DNA of 64,000 bases from Ruminococcaceae bacterium HV4-5-B5C (GTDB lineage: Bacteria > Bacillota > Clostridia > Oscillospirales > Acutalibacteraceae). The translations under genes and the position numbers were made by a program. The stretch is from contig FXYJ02000009.1 of the NCBI GenBank assembly GCA_900184925.1, positions 1-64,000 on the forward strand, written 5' to 3'. The notes under the pieces were generated by a model. It did not search any database. It had not been told where the DNA came from and was given only the letters and a program-made list of their open reading frames with translations. Of this stretch, positions 54,404 through 64,000 are shown in pieces. The number at the start of each line of letters is the position of its first letter. Positions within the stretch are counted from its first letter, which is position 1.

Positions 54404-56470
54404 TTACTGTTCCCCTGCTTTCCCTGCGGAACGGAGCGACAGAAGAAACGGAGATTCCTCAAGACTGACCTTTCCGCTCTGTCGCACAACCCGCACCCGA
54501 TATGTATTGCCGTCCGTTTCTTCCTGCGTCAGTCCGCGTTCCGCGAAAACGGCAAGGGCCACCAGAAACGATGCAAACCCGCCAGCACCCTGCAGGCGGC
54601 TGAAAAACTGCTCCGGTTCTCCGCTGAAACCGCCCGCGTCCCGCAGCGCGCGGTAAATCACAGAAAAATCATCGTGAGAAGGGAGAAGAAGGCTCACTTC
54701 TTCCCGTGAAAGCATCTCGCCTCTTCGAAATTTATCATACAGAGCGCGCCCCGCAATCAGGGCGTCCCCGTCGGTTCCGGAAAGGCGAATCTCCCGGATG
54801 ATAACGGAAAGCGTATCCCTTCCCGCGTAAGGCCTGGCCTCCAGAACCACCGCAAGATCCACCGTGTCGCCCGCGCGAAAGTGAAACTGTTCCAGCGTCG
54901 TGCCGAACTTCATGCAGGACACTGTTCCCCCGCCCTTTTTTACGGTGACACGCAGATGCTTTCCCCCGCCTACCGGCGTTACATCGGCGATTACGACGCC
55001 AAAAAGGCCGAAAAGCGGGTAAGGATTGCCCGTTCCGAACGGTTCAAGCGCCTGAAGGCTGTGCGGAATTTCGACGGAAAGCTTCTCCGGCTTCAAGAGG
55101 CAGTCAATGCGCAGAACAGGTGCAGGCATCGGTGCGGGAAGAGACGCCGCGTACCGGTTCATCCTCGTGCGGAAGGCAACGAGGTTTTCCGCCGGAAGAG
55201 ACATCCCCGCAGCCATCGGGTGGCCGCCGTATTTTGTCAGCAGATCGTCGCATGCGCAGACAGCATCGAAAAGCGAAAAGCCTTCCACGCTGCGCCCCGA
55301 CCCCTTCGCTTCTTCACCTGTGCGGGAAATCACAACGCACGGTTTTCCAAACCGCTCCGTAATCTTCGCCGCAACAATGCCGATCACGCCGTGGTGCCAG
55401 TTTTCGCCCCAGACGACGAGTACGCGGTCAAACAGAAGAGATGGGTTTTCCTCCAGACACTTCATACACTCCCGGAGAACCTCGCCCTCAATCCTGCGGC
55501 GCTCGGCATTCTCCGAGCAGATTTCCGCAGCGAGAGTTCCCGCCTCCTCCTGTGACTCGGCAGTCAGGAGCTGCACGGCGCGGCTTGCGGAGCCCATGCG
55601 CCCGGTGGCATTGATGCGCGGAACGATCACGAATGCGGCATCCATTGCCGTCAGCGGACGGCGATCCATTCCGGCAAGTTCCATCAGGGCCGCAAGGCCG
55701 GGGCGGTCGGCACGCGAAAGCGCTTCCATCCCCGCGCGGACCAGCATCCGGTTTTCACCGGTCAGCGGCACGACGTCCCCGATTGTTCCGATGGCTGCAA
55801 GGTCGGCGTAATTGTCGAGCAGCGCTTCCGGGCCGATTTCCGTGCCCTCCAGCGCCGTCAGCAGTTTAAAGGCGACCCCGGCTCCGGAAAAGTCACGGTA
55901 GGGACTTTTGCAGTCCTCGCGCCACGCGTCAACCACGGCAACCGCCTGCGGGAGCTTCTCTTTCGGGCGGTGATGGTCGGTAATTACGGTGTCAATGCCG
56001 AGACCCGCGGCATAGTCCACCTCAGCAAGCGAGGAAATCCCGTTGTCGACCGTCAGAATCAGCGTCACACCGTCCGCGTGGAGCGCGTCAACAGCCGCCA
56101 TATTCAGCCCATAGCCTTCCGCTTCCCGGTCCGGAATATAAAAGACGACATTCCCGCCGCACGATTCCAGATAAGAATACAGCATTGCGGTAGCAGTCAC
56201 GCCGTCCGCATCGTAATCCCCGTAAACGGCGATTTTTTCAAACCCGTCCAGCGCACGGCTGATGCGTTCCACAGCCTTTCCCATATCAGGCAGGAGAAAC
56301 GGGTCCGAAAACGCGGCAACCGGCGACAGCGCCGCTTCGGCTTTCCCCGGGTCCGTGGCTCCGCGCGTCAGGAGGAGCACGCCGAGCAGCGGCGGAACCC
56401 CGGCCTGTTCCGCCAATTTTTGCGCCTGTGCACGGTCAAACGGCAAGACGCGCCATTTTTTTATGCTCAA
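54404..56470 (-). CDS. recJ: Single-stranded-DNA-specific exonuclease RecJ
   Basis: 688 aa from a TTG start at 56470 (AGGTGGA upstream). The DHH domain has VYGDYDADGVTATAMLYSYL and TVDNGISS, TDHHRPKEKLPQA, then DHHA1 (WGENWHHGVIGIVAAKITERFGKPCVVIS, GSGRSVEGFSLFDA, GGHPMAAG). A C-terminal extension of about 120 residues is present. It degrades ssDNA 5' to 3' in repair. Followed directly by rel. Confidence 0.94.
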   Translation of the reverse strand: MSIKKWRVLPFDRAQAQKLAEQAGVPPLLGVLLLTRGATDPGKAEAALSPVAAFSDPFLLPDMGKAVERISRALDGFEKIAVYGDYDADGVTATAMLYSYLESCGGNVVFYIPDREAEGYGLNMAAVDALHADGVTLILTVDNGISSLAEVDYAAGLGIDTVITDHHRPKEKLPQAVAVVDAWREDCKSPYRDFSGAGVAFKLLTALEGTEIGPEALLDNYADLAAIGTIGDVVPLTGENRMLVRAGMEALSRADRPGLAALMELAGMDRRPLTAMDAAFVIVPRINATGRMGSASRAVQLLTAESQEEAGTLAAEICSENAERRRIEGEVLRECMKCLEENPSLLFDRVLVVWGENWHHGVIGIVAAKITERFGKPCVVISRTGEEAKGSGRSVEGFSLFDAVCACDDLLTKYGGHPMAAGMSLPAENLVAFRTRMNRYAASLPAPMPAPVLRIDCLLKPEKLSVEIPHSLQALEPFGTGNPYPLFGLFGVVIADVTPVGGGKHLRVTVKKGGGTVSCMKFGTTLEQFHFRAGDTVDLAVVLEARPYAGRDTLSVIIREIRLSGTDGDALIAGRALYDKFRRGEMLSREEVSLLLPSHDDFSVIYRALRDAGGFSGEPEQFFSRLQGAGGFASFLVALAVFAERGLTQEETDGNTYRVRVVRQSGKVSLEESPFLLSLRSAGKAGEQ

Positions 56471-56560
56471 CTGCTTCCACCTGCCCCATAGAATTTCATT
56501 TTACCATTTTGGGACTTTCAATTCAACTGAATCCCGCCTGGTTTCGTCAATTAATTTGGA

Positions 56561-56590
56561 GAAAAAAGCCGCCCCGTTTTTTCGGGGCAG
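56561..56590 (-). terminator. Terminator after ligA
   Basis: On the minus strand GCTGCCCCG-AAAAAA-CGGGGCGGC is followed by TTTTTTC. Confidence 0.85.
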
Positions 56591-56597
56591 CAAAATT

Positions 56598-59250
<2,653 letters not shown>

Positions 59251-59337
59251 GGCAGCATTCCCCCCGATTGCATTTTCCCCATAATACTCCGGGAGAAACT
59301 ATTGTGTGCCGGAAAGCCGGTAATATTCCTATAAAAA

Positions 59338-59380
59338 ACAAAAAGGAGGCACAAAGAAACATTCATCCTTTGTGCCTCCT
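59338..59380 (-). terminator. Terminator after ispH-rpsA
   Basis: AGGAGGCACAAAG (59344-59356) pairs with CTTTGTGCCTCCT (59368-59380); on the minus strand TTTTTG follows. Confidence 0.88.
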
Positions 59381-59395
59381 GCGCTGCATGGTAAA

Positions 59396-61393
59396 TCAGT
59401 TGTTCTCGAATTCTCCGGCTGCTTCTTCTGCATCTTCCAGGAGAACGCGTATGGAAAGGCTCACACGGTGCCGGTCAAAATCGATGTCCGTGATCTTAGC
59501 CTTAACAACATCGCCGATCTTGAGAACATCCTGCGGCTTCTCGATGCGGTGGTCGGCAATCTGCGAAATATGAATCAGGCCGTCGATGCCCGGAATCACC
59601 TGAGCAAACGCGCCGAATGTCGTCATACCCACAACCTTGACATCCAGAACAGTTCCGACCGGATACTCATTTTTCAGAATTTCCCACGGGTTGTCATTCG
59701 GCTTCTTATAGCCGAGCGAAATCTTGCCCTTTTCCTGGTCAAGCGCCTTGACATACACGGAAACGGTGTCGCCGACGTTGAGAACCTCGGACGGATGCTT
59801 AATCCTTGTCCAGGAAAGTTCGGAAATATGAATCATACCGTCGATGCCGCCGAGATCAACGAATGCACCGTAGGAAGTAAGGGACTTGACAACGCCGGTA
59901 TAAACCTTGCCGACTTCCGCCGTTTCCCAGAACTTCTCTTCCTGTGCCTTGCGTGCATCGCGGAGGACGGAACGAATGGAACCAACGGCGCGCTTGCGAC
60001 CGCGGTTGACTTCAATGATACGGAATTTGACCTGCTTTTTCAGCAGATCCTCCAGCGGATCGCTGCGGGACGCGGTGGCCTGCGAAGCGGGGATGAAAAC
60101 ACGCACTCCGTTTGTCACGGCAATCACGCCGCCCTTGACGACCTCGGAAACAACGCCTTCGAGCACAGACTCGTCGTCTGCGGCAGCCATGACGTCTTCC
60201 CAGCCTTTTGCTGCGTCAAGACGCTTCTTGGAAAGCATGATGGTGCCTTCCTGGTCATTGGTACGCATAATCAGGAGGTCCATCTCGTCGCCGACTTTTA
60301 CGACGTCTTCCGGCTTCACGCTCGGATCCGCCGAAAGCTCAGATGCGGGAACATAACCGGCCTGTTTTCTGCCGACGTCCACGAGTACTTCGGTCGGCGT
60401 TACACCGACAACAATACCGCGCACCTTTTCATCTGTATTTAAAGTCTTGAGGGACTCTTCAAGCATTTCCTCAAAATTACCCTCGGCCGGGTTCTCCTTA
60501 GTATTCTTTTCGGCGGTCTCGTCTGCCGCCTGAACCGCACCTTCATTGACTTCTGACATGGTATCAAATACCTCCTTTATAATGCTTGCCGGCGTGGAAG
60601 CACCAGCAGTAATGCCGACCCGTCCGGCTTTTTTCAAAACCGGTAGCGGAAGCTCGTCCACGGCTTCCACGAAATACGCATCGCAATTCGAGAGGCATAC
60701 GTTGAAAAGTTTGGCGGTATTGGAGCTGTCACGCCCGCCGATCACAATCATCGCATCGCAAATACGCGACAATTCAGCCGCTTCCGTTTGACGAATTGCA
60801 GTTACATTACATATTGTATCAAAAACAACCGCGTTTGTATACACTTTTCGAATGATTTCCAAACAATTTTCCCACTCTGTAACATCAAAAGTTGTCTGGA
60901 CAACCGCGCAGACCGGACTGCTTTTCAGACCCTCCCGTTCCGCCGTAATTCTCTGCAGTTCGGCGGCGTTTCGAAAGACGAAACTCGCACCGGAACAGTG
61001 CCCGAGGATTCCCTGAACTTCAGGGTGACCCGCGTCGCCGGCCACAAGAACGGTTCTGCCCTCTTCGGAGGCTTTTCGCACAACGGCATGGATTTTGGCG
61101 ACGAACGGGCACGTGGCGTCACTGTATGCAAGTCCGCGCGCAGAGATTTCATCGTATACGCTCTGTCCAACGCCGTGGGATCGGATAACAAGCGTGGCGT
61201 CCTGCGGAGCTTCGGCAACACTCTGCGCAATCGTGACTCCCCTTGCAGCGAAGTCCGAAAGAGTCTGCGGATTATGGATAATCGGTCCGAGTGTGCAGAC
61301 CTTCTTCCCCTCGTCCAACAGTTTGGAGACCATATTGACGGCGCGGTTCACGCCAAAGCAGAACCCCGCCGAAGATGCTACCGTAATCTGCAA
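59396..61393 (-). CDS. ispH-rpsA: IspH-ribosomal protein S1 fusion
   Basis: 665 aa. Residues 1-280 are IspH (HMBPP reductase of the MEP isoprenoid pathway) with the three cluster cysteines in GFCFGVNRAV, SDATCPFVAKIH and VFDTICNVTAIRQ, plus GGRDSSNT. After an acidic linker (QAADETAEKNTKENPAEG) come four S1 RNA-binding repeats from about residue 320; the last two are most regular (VYTGVVKSLTSYGAFVDLGGIDGMIHISELSW; GTVLDVKVVGMTTFGAFAQVIPGIDGLIHIS). Such fusions are a known trait of many Clostridia. The frame is continuous. Neighbours plsC and cmk are typical. Confidence 0.96.
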   Translation of the reverse strand: MQITVASSAGFCFGVNRAVNMVSKLLDEGKKVCTLGPIIHNPQTLSDFAARGVTIAQSVAEAPQDATLVIRSHGVGQSVYDEISARGLAYSDATCPFVAKIHAVVRKASEEGRTVLVAGDAGHPEVQGILGHCSGASFVFRNAAELQRITAEREGLKSSPVCAVVQTTFDVTEWENCLEIIRKVYTNAVVFDTICNVTAIRQTEAAELSRICDAMIVIGGRDSSNTAKLFNVCLSNCDAYFVEAVDELPLPVLKKAGRVGITAGASTPASIIKEVFDTMSEVNEGAVQAADETAEKNTKENPAEGNFEEMLEESLKTLNTDEKVRGIVVGVTPTEVLVDVGRKQAGYVPASELSADPSVKPEDVVKVGDEMDLLIMRTNDQEGTIMLSKKRLDAAKGWEDVMAAADDESVLEGVVSEVVKGGVIAVTNGVRVFIPASQATASRSDPLEDLLKKQVKFRIIEVNRGRKRAVGSIRSVLRDARKAQEEKFWETAEVGKVYTGVVKSLTSYGAFVDLGGIDGMIHISELSWTRIKHPSEVLNVGDTVSVYVKALDQEKGKISLGYKKPNDNPWEILKNEYPVGTVLDVKVVGMTTFGAFAQVIPGIDGLIHISQIADHRIEKPQDVLKIGDVVKAKITDIDFDRHRVSLSIRVLLEDAEEAAGEFENN

Positions 61394-61450
61394 AATTTTC
61401 CCTCCCGCCCGGTTTGAAGCGTGCTTTCAGCCGCGGCCAACCCGGGTGAA

Positions 61451-62083
61451 TTATACGGTATGGCCCGAAAGCTCTTTCAGGCTTGTTTCCCGCAAAGCCG
61501 CGATCCGGCTCATTACGAACTTGCTGGCAGCACGGAATTCGCCCGGGGTACCGTTTCCGATTCCCAGTTCTTCGGGTGCGATCGGTTCCCCGTAAGCGAT
61601 GATGCACGGGTGAAACATCTTCGGCAGTCCGCCGCCTTTCGCCGTAATGCAGCAAGGCAGAATCGGCACATGACAACTGTGCGCCAGCATAACGGCACCC
61701 GACTTCGGCGGAAGCAGATTCCCGTCGTGCGAGCGTGTTCCCTCAATGAAAAGCCCGAGTACATCCCCATCCATGAGGTGCTTCTGCGCAAGGTTGATGG
61801 CACCCTTGTCACCCCTTCCCCTTGCTACGGGAAAGGCACCGAGTGCCCGGAGCACACCGCCGACAAACCGATTGCGGAAGAGTTCCTCCTTGGCCATGTA
61901 ATTGATGTCTCGCTTCTGAGAAAACGCAACGCGTATGGGGTCCGTATTGCTCATGTGGTTGCAGCAGAGAATGACGCCGCCGGTCTGCGGCATATACTCG
62001 CTGTTTTTGGAGCGGATCGGCATCAGCGCACGAAAGAACCATCCGAGGCAGTAACGTGCGAATGAATAAAGAGGTCTATTCAT
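61451..62083 (-). CDS. plsC: 1-acyl-glycerol-3-phosphate acyltransferase
   Basis: 210 aa. It has a membrane-associated N-terminus (YCLGWFFRALMPI), the catalytic motif CNHMSNTDP (NHxSxxD variant of HX4D), then VARGRGDKGAINLAQKHL and LFIEGTRSHDG, the glycerol-phosphate-binding motifs. It makes phosphatidic acid at the membrane. It is 16 bases after cmk and upstream of ispH-rpsA, a frequent clostridial order. Confidence 0.92.
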   Translation of the reverse strand: MNRPLYSFARYCLGWFFRALMPIRSKNSEYMPQTGGVILCCNHMSNTDPIRVAFSQKRDINYMAKEELFRNRFVGGVLRALGAFPVARGRGDKGAINLAQKHLMDGDVLGLFIEGTRSHDGNLLPPKSGAVMLAHSCHVPILPCCITAKGGGLPKMFHPCIIAYGEPIAPEELGIGNGTPGEFRAASKFVMSRIAALRETSLKELSGHTV

Positions 62084-62099
62084 ATTTTCTCAGATCCCG

Positions 62100-62777
62100 T
62101 CACGAAATTTTGCCTCCGGTCTTTTGTTCGACAATCCGGATCAGACGGGCAACAGACTGCCCGAGCGAATCCTTCGTCGTGTCCATAAGTACTGCGTCAT
62201 CGGCGCGTTTCAGCGGAGAAACCGCACGGTGCGTATCGTTGTAATCCCTCTGCTTGAGGTCTTGAAGCACATCGCCGTAGTTGGCCTTCACCCCACTGTG
62301 AATCAGCTGAAAATACCGGCGCCTCGCCCGTTCCTCCGCGGAAGCAGTCAGGAAAATCTTGACCTGCGCATCCGGCAGGACAACCGTGCCGATGTCCCGC
62401 CCGTCCATGACGACGTTGTTGGCCTTTGCAATATCCTGCTGAAGGGAAAACAGGAAGCTGCGCACCTCCGGGATGGGAGAAACGCGCGAAGCTGCAAGAG
62501 AAACGTCGTCCGTCCGGATCTTATCGGACACGTCTTCCCCGCAGAGTATCACCCTCTGTTCCCCTTCTCGATACTCCAGAGAGACGGAAACCGATTTGAG
62601 AAGCGGAATCACCGTGTGCGCATCGCCCGGGTCGACACCCTGCTGGAGCATAAAAAGCCCGACGGCACGGTACAGTGCACCTGTGTCCACATACAGGAAC
62701 CCTAGCTTTTGAGCCGCTTTTCTCGCAATGGTGCTTTTTCCGGCGCCCGCCGGGCCGTCAATTGCAATTGCCGTCAT
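62100..62777 (-). CDS. cmk: Cytidylate kinase
   Basis: 225 aa. P-loop IDGPAGAGKSTIARKAAQKLGFLYVDTGALYRAVG, DVSLAASRVSPIPEVR, MDGRDIGTVVLPDAQVKIFLTAS, then SPLKRADDAVLMDTT. It phosphorylates CMP and dCMP. Its start overlaps the upstream flavoprotein stop by 4 bases, so it is translationally coupled. Confidence 0.96.
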   Translation of the reverse strand: MTAIAIDGPAGAGKSTIARKAAQKLGFLYVDTGALYRAVGLFMLQQGVDPGDAHTVIPLLKSVSVSLEYREGEQRVILCGEDVSDKIRTDDVSLAASRVSPIPEVRSFLFSLQQDIAKANNVVMDGRDIGTVVLPDAQVKIFLTASAEERARRRYFQLIHSGVKANYGDVLQDLKQRDYNDTHRAVSPLKRADDAVLMDTTKDSLGQSVARLIRIVEQKTGGKIS

Positions 62778-64000
62778 TGTTTTACCTCGCCTTTCTTCCT
62801 GGCCTGCTCATCTGCACTCATGGAATTGCCCGCGAGCCTCCCGGTGCTAAACGCAATCTGCAGATTAAATCCACCGGTGTACGCGTCCACGTCGAGTACC
62901 TCGCCTGCAAAGAAAAGTCCGCGCACGAGCTTTGACTCCATCGTCTTCGGGTTCACCCCGTCGACCGCCACGCCGCCGGAAGTTACGATTGCTTCCGCAA
63001 TCGGCCGGAATCCGGCTACGCCGATCTCAAAATTTTTGAGCAGCGCACCGAAAGACCGTCTCATTTCCCGAGTCAGCGCATTGCATTTCGTCTCCGGCGG
63101 AATTCCGGAGCGTCTGACTGCAACCGGAATCAGCTTATGCGGCAGCAGAGCCGTCAGCGAATTTGCAAAATCGCGGTTCCGATTCTCGCCAAAATCGCGC
63201 AGGAGCCTCGCGTCGAGCTTTTCAGAAGACAGCGCGGGTTTCAGGTCAATGGAAACACGGTAGCGGTCGGGTTCCATCGAACGCATATGCGCGCTCGCGC
63301 TCAGAATTACAGGCCCCGAAAGCCCAAAATGCGTGAACAGCAGTTCGCCGAAATCCTCGTAAACCGTCTTTTTTGTCTTGATGTCCGTGATCCGCACGGC
63401 AACGTTCCGAAGGGAAAGTCCCATCATATCGCGGCAGTCTTCCGCGTCCCCATCCTGCGCGACGAGCGGAACGAGCGAAGGGCGCAGCGGAGTAATCTGA
63501 TGGCCCGCCTGTTCCGCAAGGCGGTAACCGTCACCCGTCGAACCGGTACCGGGGTAAGAAGCGCCTCCGCAGCAGACGACTACATTTTCAGCGAAAATCT
63601 GCTCTCCGTCTTTCAGCAGGGCACCGCGAACGCAACCGTTTTCAAGCAAAAGCGCTGACGCTTCGCCGTGAACAACCTTCACTCCGGCATTCCGGGCATA
63701 CGCGGCCAAAGCCTCCGCAATGTCGGCGGCTTTATCGGATACGGGAAAAACGCGGTTTCCTCGCTCCGTCTTGAGCGGGACCCCGAGCTCCTCAAAAAAG
63801 GTGACCGTATCGGCAGGCGAAAACTGGGAAACTGCTCCGTAAAGGAACCTTCCGTTCGTCGGCGCCGATCCCACAACTGTGCGCACATCGCAGGCGTTGG
63901 TGACGTTGCACCTGCCCTTGCCGGTAATGCGCAGCTTTTTTCCGAGCGCTGCGTTCTTCTCCAGCAGGCAGACGGAAAGCCCGTTCCGGGCCGCTGTTCC
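62774..64000 (-). CDS. HI0933-type FAD/NAD(P)-binding oxidoreductase (3' part, cut by window)
   Basis: 409 codons of the C-terminal part are in the window; the start lies beyond 64000. At the right edge the frame reads ...NGLSVCLLEKNAALGKKLRITGKGRCNVTN, the end of the FAD-binding region. Later motifs include VVCCGGASYPGTGSTGDGYRLAEQAGH and GGVAVDGVNPKTMESKLVRGLFFAGEVLDVDAYTGGFNLQIAFSTGRLAG, typical of the HI0933/YhiN flavoprotein family (unknown reaction). The stop overlaps cmk by 4 bases. Confidence 0.92.
   Translation of the reverse strand, partial: GTAARNGLSVCLLEKNAALGKKLRITGKGRCNVTNACDVRTVVGSAPTNGRFLYGAVSQFSPADTVTFFEELGVPLKTERGNRVFPVSDKAADIAEALAAYARNAGVKVVHGEASALLLENGCVRGALLKDGEQIFAENVVVCCGGASYPGTGSTGDGYRLAEQAGHQITPLRPSLVPLVAQDGDAEDCRDMMGLSLRNVAVRITDIKTKKTVYEDFGELLFTHFGLSGPVILSASAHMRSMEPDRYRVSIDLKPALSSEKLDARLLRDFGENRNRDFANSLTALLPHKLIPVAVRRSGIPPETKCNALTREMRRSFGALLKNFEIGVAGFRPIAEAIVTSGGVAVDGVNPKTMESKLVRGLFFAGEVLDVDAYTGGFNLQIAFSTGRLAGNSMSADEQARKKGEVKQ

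Overview
The window looks like a chromosome segment of a spore-forming, moderately GC-rich Clostridia species, probably Oscillospirales (Ruminococcaceae/Acutalibacteraceae type). Evidence: Firmicutes-specific sporulation genes (yabP, yabQ, spoVB-like, yunB, cwlJ-gerQ), a T-box in front of pheST, a CIRCE operator on groESL, IreB, HemZ, long-form HPF, and an IspH-ribosomal protein S1 fusion of the kind known from Clostridia. The taxon is inferred from gene content only.

Region A (1 to about 11.15 kb) is accessory and visibly more AT-rich than the rest. It holds the 5' end of a MarR-like gene with a triple operator, a second MarR-type regulator with a histidine-rich tail, a DtxR/MntR-like regulator, an AraC regulator divergent from an MFS efflux pair, a third MFS gene bracketed by a 32-bp direct repeat, a c-di-GMP-I riboswitch, and a mobile-element module (sigma-region-4-like protein, XRE regulator, TnpW-like small protein, large serine recombinase). 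The module stops at a tRNA-Ala(CGC) gene on the minus strand. The leader of that tRNA carries two 102-bp repeats, each containing a copy of the tRNA 5' half.

Region B (11.5 to 24.5 kb) is core-like and GC-rich: an MgtA-type Mg2+ ATPase, an O-antigen-ligase-like membrane protein, a CtpE-like P-type ATPase, a polysaccharide deacetylase, a PflX-like radical SAM protein overlapping pgeF, the cwlJ-gerQ spore germination pair, a lipoprotein, an AcpS-NnrD fusion and a DUF6106-like membrane protein.

Region C (24.6 to 37.5 kb) is mostly plus-strand: T-box-pheS-pheT, ireB, nfo-ogt, a minus-strand beta-CASP nuclease, a cyclophilin, an ABC exporter, hypA-hypB, a cytidylate-kinase-like gene and several small unknown genes.

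Region D (37.5 to 64 kb) is entirely minus-strand: groEL-groES, an RlmL-like methyltransferase, hpf, an orphan fumarase alpha subunit with an amidohydrolase, the conserved yab cluster (spoVB-like, mazG, hup, rqcP, yabP, yabQ, divIC, S1 protein), a zinc-ribbon protein, a nucleoside kinase, hemZ, an MBL hydrolase, rel, recJ, ligA, yunB, ispH-rpsA, plsC, cmk and the 3' part of an HI0933-type flavoprotein cut by the window edge. The best leads are the tRNA-half repeat leader next to the recombinase, the c-di-GMP riboswitch with its duplicated promoter-side sequence in the mobile region, the AcpS-NnrD fusion, the yabQ A7-run/divIC overlap and the repeat-rich GerQ-like protein.
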